Part shown: positions 16,785 to 27,211 of the stretch, piece by piece | How the letters are laid out: every line of letters begins with the position of its first letter | How positions within the stretch are numbered: position 1 is the stretch's first letter | From: Marivivens sp. LCG002 | GTDB taxonomy: Bacteria > Pseudomonadota > Alphaproteobacteria > Rhodobacterales > Rhodobacteraceae | Assembly: GCF_030264275.1 (NCBI RefSeq) | Contig: NZ_CP127165.1 | Location: 2,344,001-2,408,000 of the forward strand | Reading direction: 5' to 3' | DNA: 64,000 nt | The notes under the pieces: generated by a model | What the model saw: the letters and a program-made list of their open reading frames with translations, nothing else | What the model was told of the DNA's origin: nothing | Database searches by the model: none | Program-made: the position numbers and the translations under genes

Positions 16785-17542
16785 AATGTGATCCCGTTTT
16801 CGATGACTTTGGCTTTGAAAGTCCGAGAAACCGGCACAAGGGCACCATCGGCCATCTCGATGAAATCGCGTCCTTCCATCCGTCGACCTCTGACGACGAA
16901 GGCGCGGCACACCCAATGCGAGCGATGGGTATAAAGCCCCTCGACCGGTTCGATTTCGGCCACGGCATCCCTTAGCCTAAGGAGCAGCCGCTCGGAATTT
17001 CCGTTATCGAGCACCACCTCGACATAGTGATCGTTCGCGACAAGCCGCATGATCTGCACGTTGCCACTGGCCTCCAATCGCTCGAAAAGCCGCGGCTTCT
17101 CAGCGCTGGCAGGACCCTCTTCGGTCGGCAGGGGAGCCCGACGCCGCTCGAGTCGTCCACGCACAATCGAAACCGCAATCGAAAAGACCGTAATATCCCT
17201 GAGTAGGACGACTAGATCATCACGCGTCAGCGGCGAAAAGCGCAACACGAATTCCGTCATGATCCAGATCACGGGCACGAAACAAAGGGCAAAAACCGCA
17301 CCTATCACAGCGTCCCGCAGGACAGTAAGGGTGCCGAATGACGGGATGACGGACCGGAGAATGCCAGAGAGAACAAGGGCCGCACCGACCATGATCGGCC
17401 AGTACAGCAGCCTCTGGCCAAAGGACAAAAACGACGTGCCGAAGGGGGCCGAAACCATGAGCACACAGCACGCGATCAGCCAGATGGACACATAACGCCG
17501 AAAACTGCTCTTATCGGGTAAAATGTGGAAACCTTGAAACAT
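16781..17542 (-). CDS. Membrane-anchored LytTR-domain transcriptional regulator
   Basis: A 253-residue protein with four predicted membrane helices in residues 15-125 and a C-terminal LytTR DNA-binding domain (about 150-250; ANDHYVEVVLDNG, HRSHWVCRAFV and PVSRTFKAKVIEN are typical). It has no receiver domain, so it is not a classical response regulator; the membrane part presumably senses a signal or an accessory protein. There is no clear ribosome binding site before the ATG (AAGAATTTTAT leader). CTTATC appears twice, exactly 30 nt apart, upstream (17551 and 17581). Targets unknown; it is flanked by dprA and folD. Confidence 0.88.
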   Translation of the reverse strand: MFQGFHILPDKSSFRRYVSIWLIACCVLMVSAPFGTSFLSFGQRLLYWPIMVGAALVLSGILRSVIPSFGTLTVLRDAVIGAVFALCFVPVIWIMTEFVLRFSPLTRDDLVVLLRDITVFSIAVSIVRGRLERRRAPLPTEEGPASAEKPRLFERLEASGNVQIMRLVANDHYVEVVLDNGNSERLLLRLRDAVAEIEPVEGLYTHRSHWVCRAFVVRGRRMEGRDFIEMADGALVPVSRTFKAKVIENGITF

Positions 17543-17607
17543 ATAAAATTCTTATCAAATCACGTCTGACCTGACAGAGGCTTATCCAAAAACCAAGCGC
17601 AAGGCAC

Positions 17608-17635
17608 AAAAAAACCCGCCTGATTGCGGGTTTTT
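17608..17635 (-). terminator. Rho-independent terminator of the folD end
   Basis: The stem CCCGC / GCGGG, extended by flanking A/T runs (seven A left, five T right) with a 6-nt loop, lies 15 nt after the folD stop. It gives a clean U-tract on the minus strand and closes the long ruv-tol-folD collinear block. Confidence 0.88.
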
Positions 17636-17649
17636 CTGCAGTTCGTTGT

Positions 17650-18543
17650 TCAAGCCGTAAGGCCCTCGGGCTCGGCAAGTCCGTTCGCGCGGCAGCACGC
17701 GGTCAGGGTATTCGCCAGAAGGCAAGCGATCGTCATCGGACCGACACCTCCCGGAACAGGCGTGATCGCTCCGGCAACCGCAGCCGCGCTCTCGTAATGG
17801 ACATCGCCGACCAGACGGGTTTTGCCCTCGCCGGCATCCACGCGGTTGATACCAACGTCGATCACGGTCGCGCCCTCTTTGATCCAGTCGCCATGCACCA
17901 TTTCGGGGCGACCGACAGCAGCAACGACGATATCGGCCTGACGGACAACAGCGGCAAGATCCTTGGTCCGCGAATGGGCGATCGTGACGGTGCAGCTATC
18001 ACCGAGAAGAAGATTTGCCATCGGCTTGCCGACGATGTTGGAGCGCCCGATGACAACGGCATTCATGCCCGAGAGCGACCCATGATAGTCGCGCAGCATC
18101 ATCAGACAGCCAAGCGGGGTGCAGGGCACCATGGCCTTTTGGCCTGTCCCGAGAAGTCCCACGTTGGAAATATGGAAGCCATCGACATCCTTGGCGGGAT
18201 CGATGGAATTGATCACCAGATCGGAATTGAGATGCGAGGGCAGCGGGAGCTGGACGAGAATACCGTGAACAGCGGGATCGTTGTTCAGCTTGTCGATAAG
18301 AGCCAGAAGGTCCGCCTCGGATGTGGAGGCGTCGAGCTTGTGCTCATAGGAATTCATACCGACTTCGACCGTCTGCTTACCCTTGGAGCGCACATAGACC
18401 TGAGAGGCAGGGTCTTCGCCTACCAGCACCACGGCGAGCCCGGGCGTGATTCCGTTCTCCTCCTTGAGACGGGTAACATGCGAAGCGACTTTCTCGCGGA
18501 CGGTAGCGGCAAAGGCTTTGCCGTCGATCACTTTTGCAGCCAT
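17650..18543 (-). CDS. folD: Bifunctional methylenetetrahydrofolate dehydrogenase/cyclohydrolase
   Basis: FolD interconverts 5,10-methylene-, 5,10-methenyl- and 10-formyl-tetrahydrofolate using NADP. The 297-residue protein has the family signatures: [14 protein letters not shown] near residue 50 with the catalytic Lys, QLPLPSHLN near 100, DGFH, PCTPLG and the nucleotide-binding [11 protein letters not shown] (about 163-173). It lies downstream of fhs, whose product 10-formyl-THF it uses, so the pair forms a one-carbon module. Confidence 0.97.
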   Translation of the reverse strand: MAAKVIDGKAFAATVREKVASHVTRLKEENGITPGLAVVLVGEDPASQVYVRSKGKQTVEVGMNSYEHKLDASTSEADLLALIDKLNNDPAVHGILVQLPLPSHLNSDLVINSIDPAKDVDGFHISNVGLLGTGQKAMVPCTPLGCLMMLRDYHGSLSGMNAVVIGRSNIVGKPMANLLLGDSCTVTIAHSRTKDLAAVVRQADIVVAAVGRPEMVHGDWIKEGATVIDVGINRVDAGEGKTRLVGDVHYESAAAVAGAITPVPGGVGPMTIACLLANTLTACCRANGLAEPEGLTA

Positions 18544-18619
18544 TCAGGCGACCTCCAAAATAACATAAGCCCGGTGTTTCGGGGCGAAAGTTCAGAATTT
18601 CCGCAACCGCGGTATGTGA

Positions 18620-18650
18620 CGGGGGCAGAAGTTGACGCTTCCTGCCCCCG
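18620..18650 (-). repeat. Intergenic hairpin between fhs and folD
   Basis: A 9-bp perfect stem (CGGGGGCAG / CTGCCCCCG, 13-nt loop) lies in the 129-nt gap between fhs and folD. It has no T-run, so it is more likely an RNA-processing or stability element than a terminator. Confidence 0.45.
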
Positions 18651-18672
18651 CCGTGTTCGAATTTCAATAACC

Positions 18673-20349
18673 TTAGAACAGACCTTCGATCTGGCCGTCG
18701 TCATTGAGACAGATGTTTTCCGCCGAAGGCACCTTGGGCAGACCGGGCATGGTCATGATCTCGCCGCAGATCACGACAACGAACCCTGCACCTGCCGAAA
18801 GACGCACTTCGCGGATCGGAACCGAGTGACCCGTCGGCGCGCCGCGCAGGTTCGGATCGGTCGAGAAAGAATACTGCGTCTTGGCCATACAGATCGGCAG
18901 ATTGCCATAGCCCTGTGCTTCCCATTCCTTGAGCTGGTCGCGGATTTTCTTGTCCGCAATCACTTCGTCGGCGTGGTAGATACGCTTGGCGATGGTGTCG
19001 ATCTTCTGGAAGAGCGACATATCGTCGGGATAGAGCGGCGCAAAGCTCGACGATCCACTTTCTGCAAGCTGGACGACTTTCTTGGCGAGATCCTCGATAC
19101 CTTCCGAACCTTTGGCCCAGTGCTTACACAGGATCGCTTCTGCGCCCATTTCGGCAACATAGGCTTTGACGGCTTCAACTTCGGCGTCGGTATCGGTGAC
19201 AAAGTGGTTGATGGCGACGACAACAGGCACACCGAACGATTTGACGTTCGAGATGTGGCGACCAAGGTTCGGACAGCCTTTCTTGACCGCTTCGACGTTC
19301 TCGGAACCAAGGTCGGCCTTGGCAACGCCGCCGTTCATCTTCATCGCGCGCACGGTGGCGACGATCACGGCCGCATCGGGCTTGAGACCTGCCTTGCGGC
19401 ACTTGATGTCAAAGAACTTTTCCGCACCAAGGTCCGCACCGAAACCGGCTTCGGTCACAACGTAATCCGCGATCTTGAGAGCGGTGGTCGTGGCGATGAC
19501 CGAGTTACAACCGTGTGCGATGTTGGCGAAGGGTCCGCCGTGCACAAAGGCAGGGTTGTTTTCGAGCGTCTGGACAAGGTTCGGCTGCATCGCGTCCTTG
19601 AGAAGAACGGTCATTGCGCCATCGGCCTTGATATCGCGGCAATAGACGGGGGTCTTGTCGCGGCGATAGGCAACGATCATATCGCCAAGACGGCGCTGCA
19701 GATCCTCGAGGTCCTTTGCAAGGCAAAGGATCGCCATCACTTCGGATGCAACGGTGATGTCGAAACCTGCTTCACGCGGGAAACCGTTGGCCACACCGCC
19801 GAGCGAGACGTTGATCTGACGTAGAGCGCGGTCGTTCATATCCATCACGCGGCGCCAAGCCACGCGACGGATATCGATATCGAGCGTGTTGCCCCAATAG
19901 ATGTGGTTGTCGATCATCGCAGCGAGAAGGTTGTGCGCAGAGGTGATCGCGTGGAAGTCACCCGTAAAGTGCAGGTTCATGTCTTCCATCGGAACGACCT
20001 GAGCCATACCGCCACCCGCAGCGCCACCCTTCATCCCGAAGTTCGGCCCGAGCGATGCTTCGCGGATACAGATCGCGGCTTTCTTGCCGATGCGGTTAAG
20101 GCCGTCACCCAGACCGACAGTGGTCGTGGTTTTGCCTTCACCTGCGGGGGTCGGGTTGATTGCGGTGACGAGAACGAGCTTGCCGTTCGGCTTTCCCTGA
20201 ACGCCGTTGATGAACTCTTGCGACAGTTTGGCTTTGTCATGACCATAGGGAAGCAAATGTTCGCTTGCGATCCCCAGCTTGGCGCCGATTTCCTGAATCG
20301 GTTTTTTCTTGGCCTCGCGTGCGATCTGGATATCGGTCTTGTAGCTCAT
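18673..20349 (-). CDS. fhs: Formate--tetrahydrofolate ligase
   Basis: Fhs makes 10-formyl-THF from formate, THF and ATP. The length of 558 residues is normal. The ATP-binding P-loop [10 protein letters not shown] is at 67-76, followed by [35 protein letters not shown] and [16 protein letters not shown], all strongly conserved in the family. The formate it uses may come from methylotrophic or dimethylsulfoniopropionate-type demethylation, common in marine Rhodobacterales (inference). It is followed by folD. A perfect 8-bp inverted repeat (20433-20440 / 20454-20461) lies in its upstream gap. Confidence 0.97.
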   Translation of the reverse strand: MSYKTDIQIAREAKKKPIQEIGAKLGIASEHLLPYGHDKAKLSQEFINGVQGKPNGKLVLVTAINPTPAGEGKTTTTVGLGDGLNRIGKKAAICIREASLGPNFGMKGGAAGGGMAQVVPMEDMNLHFTGDFHAITSAHNLLAAMIDNHIYWGNTLDIDIRRVAWRRVMDMNDRALRQINVSLGGVANGFPREAGFDITVASEVMAILCLAKDLEDLQRRLGDMIVAYRRDKTPVYCRDIKADGAMTVLLKDAMQPNLVQTLENNPAFVHGGPFANIAHGCNSVIATTTALKIADYVVTEAGFGADLGAEKFFDIKCRKAGLKPDAAVIVATVRAMKMNGGVAKADLGSENVEAVKKGCPNLGRHISNVKSFGVPVVVAINHFVTDTDAEVEAVKAYVAEMGAEAILCKHWAKGSEGIEDLAKKVVQLAESGSSSFAPLYPDDMSLFQKIDTIAKRIYHADEVIADKKIRDQLKEWEAQGYGNLPICMAKTQYSFSTDPNLRGAPTGHSVPIREVRLSAGAGFVVVICGEIMTMPGLPKVPSAENICLNDDGQIEGLF

Positions 20350-20504
20350 TGCTCCTCCATAGAACTAACGCCGCACATGTCACGCGGCTCTCTAGTCCTG
20401 TGTCTAACGGGAGCGCCAGACAGGAACGGGGTCGATTCCGACATTTTCGGTGGCGGAATCGCCCAAGGTGGAAACCAAATTCCACGATAGGAACATTTTG
20501 TGGC

Positions 20505-21095
20505 CTAGGGCTTCCATCCTCGCTGGTCGGGAACATGCACCCGCAGCGCATCACCGACGGCGATTTTCCCCTCTCGTTCGACCCAAGCGGTAACACCGCG
20601 GCGACCGCGTGCCGATTGGACAAACGCCGCGCCCTGCCCGTTTTCATGGGCGGCAATCGTATCGCGCACAACGCTGCAAGGGCGGTTCTGCATGTCGACC
20701 GTCACCGTCGCGCCGCTCTCGAACTGGAGCCGCGAGGACGGGGGAATGAAGCTGAAATCGGGGATGCCTCGCACCACAATCGTCGCCCCGAGCCAGAGCG
20801 GATCGATCCGCTCCATCCCGAGCCGAAGCGCGATCTGCGCCAACTCTTCCTCGCTGACCAACGAAATCTGGCGGGTGTTCCGAATAGGAGTGTCTTTGGG
20901 ATACTGGGCCGTCACCCGCACACAGGACGGTCGCGTTTCCCCATAATGCGCGTCGCCCACCGCCCCCGCAAAAGTCAGATCGAGCGCCTCGCGCCGCTGG
21001 GCCGTGATCTGTTTTCCCGACCGTTCGGGCATCAGTCCGAGCCACACGATCGTTCCGGAAAAGTCGGTCGGTTTCAAAGCGGGCATGTCGAACAC
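20505..21095 (-). CDS. MOSC domain-containing protein
   Basis: A 196-residue protein with a MOSC (molybdenum cofactor sulfurase C-terminal) beta-barrel. The conserved cysteine that can carry persulfide is in NRPCSVV (about residue 137). Upstream RVTAQYPKDTPIRNTRQISLVSEEEL and C-terminal GRRGVTAWVEREGKIAVGD fit the stand-alone bacterial family. Such proteins are proposed to transfer sulfur or bind molybdenum cofactor; the actual role is unknown. MPALKP (21083) is an alternative start. It is separated from ftsH by a terminator hairpin and from fhs by 155 nt. Confidence 0.85.
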   Translation of the reverse strand: MFDMPALKPTDFSGTIVWLGLMPERSGKQITAQRREALDLTFAGAVGDAHYGETRPSCVRVTAQYPKDTPIRNTRQISLVSEEELAQIALRLGMERIDPLWLGATIVVRGIPDFSFIPPSSRLQFESGATVTVDMQNRPCSVVRDTIAAHENGQGAAFVQSARGRRGVTAWVEREGKIAVGDALRVHVPDQRGWKP

Positions 21096-21155
21096 CTATG
21101 TTTGCAGCAGTGGACGCGAAGACAGCTATCGAAAAATATCTCCCGCCACAAATGC

Positions 21156-21185
21156 AAACCCCCGAAACTCGGAGAGTTTCGGGGG
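21156..21185 (-). terminator. Terminator downstream of ftsH
   Basis: A 12-bp perfect stem (CCCCCGAAACTC / GAGTTTCGGGGG, 3-nt loop) is followed on the minus strand by TTTGCATTTG. It lies 23 nt after the ftsH stop and is the strongest hairpin in the block, so MOSC and fhs are probably expressed separately. Confidence 0.85.
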
Positions 21186-21207
21186 CTGCTGTTCGGCCTG
21201 ATAAGGC

Positions 21208-23127
21208 TTAGGCGGTCGGTTCGGGCTCTCCCGAAAGATCGGTCGCCTTGGGCTTGCGCGGCTTGCGCGTCTTGGGAAGCTCGGTCACCGATGCAGAGGT
21301 CTCTTCCGCTGCTTCGCCGCCGTTTCCGCCCGATTGTGGCGGCTCGCCGCGCATCACGCGCTCGATCTCTTCGCCGGTCAGAGTTTCGTATTCCAAGAGC
21401 CCCTGAGCAAGGCGCTCCCATTCGTCATGCTTTTCCCTCAGGATACGCAGAGCATTCTGGTAACCCTCGTCGATAAAGCGCTTCACTTCCTGTTCGATGA
21501 GCTCTTTGGTGTTCGCCGAAACAGAGAAGCCCGCAGTATTGCCCGAATAACCTTCGTGCGCCTCGGCATAGTCGATGTTGCCGACCTTGTCCGACATGCC
21601 CCAACGAAGCACCATCGCACGCGCAAGCTGCGAGGCCTGCTGGATATCGCCTGCGGGGCCGTTCGACACTTCGTCCTCACCATACTTGAGAACTTCGGCG
21701 GCCTTGCCTGCCATGGTCATCGCAAGCTTCTGCTCGCATTCAGAGCGGTGCCAGTTCAGACGGTCGATCTCGGGAAGAGACACGACCATACCAAGCGCTC
21801 CGCCACGGGGAATGATCGTCGCCTTGTAGACGGGATCACACTTGGGAAGAGCAAGGCCGACGACCGCGTGACCTGCTTCGTGATATGCGGTCTTTTCCTT
21901 TTGCTCGGCGGTGAGAACCATCGAGCGGCGCTCTGCGCCCATCATCACCTTGTCCTTGGCATTTTCGAAATCGACCATGGTGACAAAGCGACGACCCACG
22001 CGCGCCGCCATTAATGCCGCTTCGTTCACAAGGTTCATGAGGTCCGCACCCGAGAAACCGGGGGTGCCGCGCGCGATGATGCGAAGATCGACATCAGGGC
22101 CAAGCGGGGTCTTGCGTGCATGAACGGCAAGGATCTTTTCGCGGCCTTTGATATCGGGGTTCGGAACCGTCACCTGACGGTCGAAACGACCGGGACGCAA
22201 AAGCGCGGGGTCAAGCACGTCACGACGGTTGGTTGCCGCAACGATGATCACGCCTTCGTTTGCTTCGAAACCATCCATCTCGACGAGAAGCTGGTTGAGC
22301 GTCTGTTCGCGTTCGTCGTTGCCGCCGCCATAGCCTGCACCACGTGCACGGCCCACGGCGTCGATTTCGTCGATGAAGACGATACAAGGCGCGTTCTTTT
22401 TGGCCTGTTCGAACATGTCGCGCACGCGCGAAGCACCGACACCCACGAACATTTCCACAAAGTCGGAACCCGAGATGGTAAAGAACGGAACGCCTGCTTC
22501 ACCCGCGATAGCGCGCGCAAGAAGCGTCTTACCCGTCCCCGGAGGGCCCACGAGAAGCGCACCTTTGGGGATCTTGCCGCCAAGGCGCGAGAATTTCTGG
22601 GGATTGCGAAGGAATTCAACGATCTCTTCAAGCTCTTCTTTGGCTTCGTCGATCCCTGCAACGTCGTCAAAGGTCACGCGGCCCTGCTTTTCGGTCAGCA
22701 GTTTGGCCTTGGACTTACCAAACCCCATCGCACCGCCACGGCCACCGCCCTGCATCCGGTTCATAAAATAGATCCAGACACCGATCAGCAGAAGGAACGG
22801 CAAAAGGCTGAGGAGGAAGGCCTGGAACGTCGATTGTTCCTGGCTTTCTGCGCGCACCGGAATGCCCTTGTCCAAAAGCAGATCGGTGATGTTTGCATCG
22901 GACGGCTTGATCGACACATAGCTGCGGCCGTCGGCAGCCGTATAGAGCAGCTTTTCGCCGTCTATCGTGACTTCGGTCACCGTGCCGTTGTCCACAGCAG
23001 AAACAAACTCGGAATAGTTCCGGCTCGAGGCCTGAAGGCTGTTGCTGCCACCACTGAAAATATTGAACAGCGAGACGATCAACAGGAACAGAACGACCCA
23101 GAAAACGATATTGCGCGCGTTACCCAA
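21208..23127 (-). CDS. ftsH: ATP-dependent zinc metalloprotease FtsH (TTG start)
   Basis: FtsH is a hexameric inner-membrane AAA+ protease degrading misassembled membrane proteins and regulators such as RpoH and LpxC. I place the start at TTG 23127 ([10 protein letters not shown], the usual FtsH N-terminus), because AAAGGAG sits 6 nt before it. The upstream in-frame ATG at 23160 has no such site. In the 639-residue form there are two membrane helices (about 6-25 and 100-122), Walker A GPPGTGKT (194-201), Walker B VFIDEI (250-255) and zinc motif HEAGH (416-420). The C-terminus is basic and disordered. An RpoH-like promoter lies in the gap behind tilS. Confidence 0.97.
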   Translation of the reverse strand: MGNARNIVFWVVLFLLIVSLFNIFSGGSNSLQASSRNYSEFVSAVDNGTVTEVTIDGEKLLYTAADGRSYVSIKPSDANITDLLLDKGIPVRAESQEQSTFQAFLLSLLPFLLLIGVWIYFMNRMQGGGRGGAMGFGKSKAKLLTEKQGRVTFDDVAGIDEAKEELEEIVEFLRNPQKFSRLGGKIPKGALLVGPPGTGKTLLARAIAGEAGVPFFTISGSDFVEMFVGVGASRVRDMFEQAKKNAPCIVFIDEIDAVGRARGAGYGGGNDEREQTLNQLLVEMDGFEANEGVIIVAATNRRDVLDPALLRPGRFDRQVTVPNPDIKGREKILAVHARKTPLGPDVDLRIIARGTPGFSGADLMNLVNEAALMAARVGRRFVTMVDFENAKDKVMMGAERRSMVLTAEQKEKTAYHEAGHAVVGLALPKCDPVYKATIIPRGGALGMVVSLPEIDRLNWHRSECEQKLAMTMAGKAAEVLKYGEDEVSNGPAGDIQQASQLARAMVLRWGMSDKVGNIDYAEAHEGYSGNTAGFSVSANTKELIEQEVKRFIDEGYQNALRILREKHDEWERLAQGLLEYETLTGEEIERVMRGEPPQSGGNGGEAAEETSASVTELPKTRKPRKPKATDLSGEPEPTA

Positions 23128-23182
23128 GGGGAACTCCTTTGAAATCCGTCGGAGACGCAAGAGTCGCGCCTGCCGTGTTCTT

Positions 23183-23210
23183 AAAATAGGGATCAGAAAA
23201 GGTTGTTCAA
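23183..23210 (-). promoter_or_regulatory. Candidate RpoH-like promoter of ftsH
   Basis: On the minus strand, TTGAAC (23210-23205, overlapping the tilS stop) and a -10 region TATTTT (23188-23183), preceded by CCC to give CCCTATTTTA, are 16 nt apart. TTGAA with CCTATNT resembles heat-shock sigma factor promoters in Rhodobacter. The predicted start leaves a leader of about 50 nt before the TTG codon. Confidence 0.5.
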
Positions 23211-24466
23211 TGCGTTAATACGAATGTGCGCAAACTCGTGACATCCCATTTGCAATTAAACGCCCAATCGGGATGGAAAACACCTGCAAATGGCGCAAAA
23301 ATCACCGTTTCTCCGCACCAAACGGCAGGAGAGCCAAGCAAAGAGCGCCTTGGATGGCCCGTTTCGCGCCAGATCGCGCCAATCTGTCTCAGTCCGTTTT
23401 CCCCCAAGGTGCGCACTTTGGCGGTCTGCTCGGGCCCCTGTGCGATGACCCGCCGATCCCAAAGCGCCCCGACATCCGCCTCGATATTTTGAACGGCGAC
23501 CGGCTCTCGGGCGATATGGATCACCCCCTTGCGAAGGTAGACAAGCGCCCCAGCAAGCGTAGCCGTCTCTTGGTAAGCGCCATCGACAAGTCGCTGAACC
23601 TTGTCGGCGCGGGGCGGATAATCGGCCCCGCCGACATAGCGGAGCGCGATGTTCAAATACCGCCGCCGCAAATCGCGGCTGAGCGATAGAAACACCTCTT
23701 CCTCAAGCCGAAGATCAATGGGCGTGACAGCCAAGCCGCCTTCGATCCTCGTCCAAAGCTCCTGCATCAGATCGCCGCGCGTGGACCGAAGGTTCGCAAT
23801 GCTTTTGCCGAAGTCCAGTCCGAGACCTTCAAGCGAGGCGAGCGCTTTGCGGACTCTGACCCGATCATAATGGTCGTCCTCGTTCGTCGGATCATCGACC
23901 CAAGAAATGCCACGGCTCTCGAGCAAAGACCGAAGCGCCCCGCGCTCAATCCCGAGAACGGGACGATGGAACCTGATGCCATGGGTCTCGAACTGCGGCC
24001 TCATGCCCGAAAGTCCGTCAAGCCCCGCCCCCCGCATGAGGCCCATGACAAAGGTTTCGGCATTATCGTCGGCGGTATGCCCCAGCGCGATGTCCCCGAT
24101 CCCCTCGGTTTCGGCCCAATCCGACATCAACCGATACCGCGCGCTTCGCGCCTCGGCCATGAGATTGCCCGTCGCCGGATGATCGCGCCATGTAAGGATG
24201 TGGTGCCCAAGGCCCCAGCCTTGGCAAAGTTCGCCCACATAGGCGGCTTCGGCCTTGGCTTCGGGGCGCAATCCGTGATCGACTGTGACGACACTCAGCG
24301 CGACGCCATGTAGCGCCGCCCACTCCCGTGCGAGCACAAGCAAGCCGAGGCTATCGCTCCCCCCCGACACAGCAAGGGCGAGCGCTTTGGGCAAAGCGTG
24401 AAAATGGGTGTGAAACGCGTCCTGCACCTTATCCGCAGGACAAGGACTGCATCGCGGCTTTGGCAT
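23207..24466 (-). CDS. tilS: tRNA(Ile)-lysidine synthetase
   Basis: TilS attaches lysine to cytidine 34 of tRNA-Ile(CAU), switching it from AUG to AUA decoding. The 419-residue protein has the PP-loop SGGSDS at 34-39, the following [12 protein letters not shown], and the N-type ATPase continuation ([29 protein letters not shown]). The ATG at 24466 overlaps the end of cpoB by 38 nt. A GTG at 24427, just after the cpoB stop, is an alternative, but AGAGG lies ahead of the ATG. It is the gene before ftsH, a common bacterial arrangement. Confidence 0.95.
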   Translation of the reverse strand: MPKPRCSPCPADKVQDAFHTHFHALPKALALAVSGGSDSLGLLVLAREWAALHGVALSVVTVDHGLRPEAKAEAAYVGELCQGWGLGHHILTWRDHPATGNLMAEARSARYRLMSDWAETEGIGDIALGHTADDNAETFVMGLMRGAGLDGLSGMRPQFETHGIRFHRPVLGIERGALRSLLESRGISWVDDPTNEDDHYDRVRVRKALASLEGLGLDFGKSIANLRSTRGDLMQELWTRIEGGLAVTPIDLRLEEEVFLSLSRDLRRRYLNIALRYVGGADYPPRADKVQRLVDGAYQETATLAGALVYLRKGVIHIAREPVAVQNIEADVGALWDRRVIAQGPEQTAKVRTLGENGLRQIGAIWRETGHPRRSLLGSPAVWCGETVIFAPFAGVFHPDWAFNCKWDVTSLRTFVLTH

Positions 24467-25250
24467 CTGCTGCCGCCTCTAGGTCGGGAAAGCGCGATAC
24501 GACCTCGGCAAGGGTGATACAGGCGTCCTGCACCTGTCCGATCGTGCCGAGCGAATACCCAAGCTTGAAAAGCGCATCAGGGGCAATTTCGCCCGACTGA
24601 TCCACCGAGAAGCTTGCAAGATAGGCGCGCGCCGCATCCGTCATATTTCCAAGGCTTTCGAGAGCCTCACCGCGCAGATAATGCGCCTGTGCGTTCAAAG
24701 GCCCACCAGGATAGCTTTCGACAAAGGTTGCAAAAAGCTGAACCGCCGTTTCGAAATCACCTTCGGAGAGAGCGGCTTCGGCCGCAGCGAAATCGGCTTC
24801 TTCCCCTACGGCAAGCTCTGGGGTCGATGCGGATTGCTCTTGCGGCGCGGGGATCGACGCGGCGCTGTCCACACCGCCCAATGTCGTGCCCGTGCCGACG
24901 AGGGAAAGATCGCATCCCTCTTCCAGCTCGCAAAGACGGAATTCGAGATCGGTGATGCGGCGCGTTCCGTCCTCGGTTATCCTGTTGATCCTGAACTCGA
25001 GCTCTTCGGATTTTGCCGTAAGCCGCTGAAGCTCGGCCTCGATGGCATTCAAGCGATCAAGCGTGCTCCCCGAACCCGTGGTCGCCGTCAGCCCGCCGCT
25101 TGCCGAAAGCTCGGAGCGGAGATTTTGCACGTCGACATAAAGTGAAGAGAGCTGCTGCCGGATATCTGCAAGCGTTTCGGTTTGCTGCGCACTCGCCGCC
25201 AAGGGCGAGGACAGAGCAATAGCAACAGCGAATGCAAGACGTCGGAACAT
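24429..25250 (-). CDS. cpoB: Cell division coordinator CpoB (YbgF), tol-pal cluster
   Basis: CpoB is a periplasmic protein linking peptidoglycan synthesis with Tol-driven outer-membrane constriction. The 273 residues show a signal peptide (1-22, ends AASAQ), a coiled-coil trimerisation region (about 25-105, interrupted by a glycine/serine stretch) and C-terminal TPR repeats (about 150-270; FAAAEAALSEGDFETAVQLFATFVESYPGG, AQAHYLRGEALESLG, PDALFKLGYSL). Position right after pal supports the call. Confidence 0.94.
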   Translation of the reverse strand: MFRRLAFAVAIALSSPLAASAQQTETLADIRQQLSSLYVDVQNLRSELSASGGLTATTGSGSTLDRLNAIEAELQRLTAKSEELEFRINRITEDGTRRITDLEFRLCELEEGCDLSLVGTGTTLGGVDSAASIPAPQEQSASTPELAVGEEADFAAAEAALSEGDFETAVQLFATFVESYPGGPLNAQAHYLRGEALESLGNMTDAARAYLASFSVDQSGEIAPDALFKLGYSLGTIGQVQDACITLAEVVSRFPDLEAAADAKAAMQSLSCG

Positions 25251-25275
25251 GCAGCTCTCCTTGTTAAGCGGTGAT

Positions 25276-25788
25276 TTAGCCGATGCTACCGATCGAGATC
25301 ACGGTCACGGCGCGGCGGTTGACCGAATAGCAGGACTCATCGGCGCAAACAGCGGTCGGGCGCTCTTTGCCATAAGAAATGGTGCGGATGCGGGCATCGG
25401 GCACGCCCTTGGACACAAGGTATTCACGCACAGCGTTCGAACGGCGTGCACCAAGCGCGAGGTTGTATTCGCGGGTGCCCTGCTCGTCGGCATGGCCTTC
25501 GATGAGCGCAAGGTAATCCGAGTTGGTCAAAAGCCAGCTGGCTTGACCATCGAGAACCTGCATCGCTTCGGCGGTCAGAGTGGACTGGTCCACGAGGAAG
25601 AACACGCGATCGCCTACGGTCTGGCTGAAATAGGCGGGGCTGGTCGGGTCACTGGCCGAACCGCCGAAACCCGCGCCTGCGGAATTGAGATCCACCGAAT
25701 TGCCGTTATCGGCAAAGCGGTCGGGACGCGTACACGCGGCCGTCGAGAGGGCCAAGAGGATAAGTGCGGCTTTGGTAAGGCTGCGCAT
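25276..25788 (-). CDS. pal: Peptidoglycan-associated lipoprotein Pal
   Basis: Pal is an outer-membrane lipoprotein that binds peptidoglycan and TolB. The 170-residue precursor has a lipobox at Cys19 (LSTAAC) and a C-terminal OmpA-like domain (about 60-165) with ALIEGHADEQGTREYNLALGARRSNAVREYLVSKGV, the diaminopimelate-binding signature. AGGA precedes the ATG. A hairpin separates it from tolB, so it may also be expressed from its own promoter. Confidence 0.97.
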   Translation of the reverse strand: MRSLTKAALILLALSTAACTRPDRFADNGNSVDLNSAGAGFGGSASDPTSPAYFSQTVGDRVFFLVDQSTLTAEAMQVLDGQASWLLTNSDYLALIEGHADEQGTREYNLALGARRSNAVREYLVSKGVPDARIRTISYGKERPTAVCADESCYSVNRRAVTVISIGSIG

Positions 25789-25838
25789 GGGAAGTTCCTG
25801 TATAGGTTATTGGTGCTCGTTGTCTGCTAGAATAGCAC

Positions 25839-25865
25839 GGAGCGGACCCCTTGGGAATCCGCTCC
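25839..25865 (-). repeat. Intergenic hairpin between tolB and pal
   Basis: An 8-bp perfect stem (GGAGCGGA / TCCGCTCC) with inner CCC/GGG pairing lies 9 nt after the tolB stop. It lacks a T-run on the minus strand, so it may stabilise the tolB message or modulate read-through into pal rather than terminate. Confidence 0.5.
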
Positions 25866-25873
25866 TGATTTTG

Positions 25874-27211
25874 TTACCGCTGCAAGGGGCCCCATGACGG
25901 GTCAGAGGCAAATCCCCCCGTTGCGATCTGGCGCAGGTTGCGGCCCGAAACATCGACCGAATAGAGCGACGGCCCGCCGTTCGCGCCAAGCGTCTCGCGG
26001 AAGAACATCACCACGCGGCCGTTCGGCGACCACGTCGGACCTTCGTCCAGAGCGCTCCCCGAAGCCGAGGACAAAAGACGCTCTTCCGAACCATCGGTGC
26101 GCATCACACCGATATGGAAGCGACCCGCGTTCTGCTTGGTAAAGGCGATGAGATCCCCGCGCGGCGACCAGACGGGCGTGCCGTAACGCCCCTCGCCAAA
26201 GGAAATGCGACGCGCCTCGCCCCCGTTTGCAGTCATGATGTAAAGCTGGGGCGAACCGGAGCGGTCGCTCTCGAACACGATCTGGCTGCCGTCGGGCGAA
26301 TAGCTCGGCGCGGTTTCGATCGAAGGCGCATTGGTCAAGCGGGTGTGCTGTCCCGTGAGCAGATCCGTGCGCCAGATATCGGTGTTTCCGCCGGAAGACA
26401 GCGAATAGATCACAGCCGTGCCATCGCGCGAGAAGCGCGGCGAGAACGACATTTCACCGGGCGCCGTAGAGACAGGCTGCGCAACTGCCGAAGCCACGTC
26501 AAGAACGTTGATGCGCGGCGAGCCGCTTTCGTAGCTGGTATAAAGCACACGGTCGCCTGTCGGCGAGAAACGCGGGGCAAGCACCAGAGAGTTGCCTGAT
26601 GTCAGATACTGGATGCTGCTCGGCGCGCCGTCAGAGTCCATGATGGCGATTGCCTTGGACCGGTTGTCCTTGGGCCCGCTTTCGGCGACATAGATCACAC
26701 GGCTGTCGAAATAGCGCTCTTCGCCCGTGATACGGGCATAGACCTCGTCCGCCACCTTGTGGGACATGCGACGCCAACCTTGGGTGGTGCCCGCAAATTG
26801 GAGCCCTTCGCCCATCTCGTTGCCCGAGAAAACGTCATAAAGGCGGAATTTCACGAAAACCTGTTGGCCCTGCACGGAAACGGCACCCGTCACCAGAGCC
26901 TGTGCATTGATGGCCCGCCAATCGGCATAGGCGACAGGCTGGCTAAAGCTGGCGTGCTGGCTGATGAAAGCGGACGGCGGGATCTGGCGGAACAACCCCG
27001 TGCCCGTCAGATCTTCGGCCACCACGCGGCTGATATCCGCGGCCAGTGCCTCGCTTCCCGCGGTTTCCGCCTGAAACTGCGGAATGGCAAAAGGCAGCGG
27101 CTCGATCACACCATTGGTGATGGTCAAGCGCAGCGGACCGTTTTGCGCCGCGACGGGTCCTGCAAGAACAAGGGCCAGAACCAGCGCCATGAACTTCTTA
27201 AACATATGCAT
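25874..27211 (-). CDS. tolB: Tol-Pal system periplasmic protein TolB
   Basis: TolB is a periplasmic beta-propeller shuttling between Pal and TolA. About 445 residues: signal peptide (ends GPVAAQ), the N-terminal domain (about 25-150, PFAIPQF...[16 protein letters not shown]) and the propeller with repeated [25 protein letters not shown] and [10 protein letters not shown] blades. Three close ATGs (27217, 27211, 27205) compete; 27211 is chosen because GGAG lies 9 nt ahead. The frame extends to 27298, but that extension would spoil the signal peptide. A GCGCTA-N4-TAGCGC repeat (27247-27262) precedes it. Confidence 0.96.
   Translation of the reverse strand: MHMFKKFMALVLALVLAGPVAAQNGPLRLTITNGVIEPLPFAIPQFQAETAGSEALAADISRVVAEDLTGTGLFRQIPPSAFISQHASFSQPVAYADWRAINAQALVTGAVSVQGQQVFVKFRLYDVFSGNEMGEGLQFAGTTQGWRRMSHKVADEVYARITGEERYFDSRVIYVAESGPKDNRSKAIAIMDSDGAPSSIQYLTSGNSLVLAPRFSPTGDRVLYTSYESGSPRINVLDVASAVAQPVSTAPGEMSFSPRFSRDGTAVIYSLSSGGNTDIWRTDLLTGQHTRLTNAPSIETAPSYSPDGSQIVFESDRSGSPQLYIMTANGGEARRISFGEGRYGTPVWSPRGDLIAFTKQNAGRFHIGVMRTDGSEERLLSSASGSALDEGPTWSPNGRVVMFFRETLGANGGPSLYSVDVSGRNLRQIATGGFASDPSWGPLQR

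Noticed and set aside
20433-20461. CGATTCCG...CGGAATCG repeat upstream of fhs as a folate riboswitch
   Set aside because: A single 8-bp stem does not match the multi-helix architecture of known tetrahydrofolate riboswitches, and it has no terminator or ribosome-binding-site overlap.
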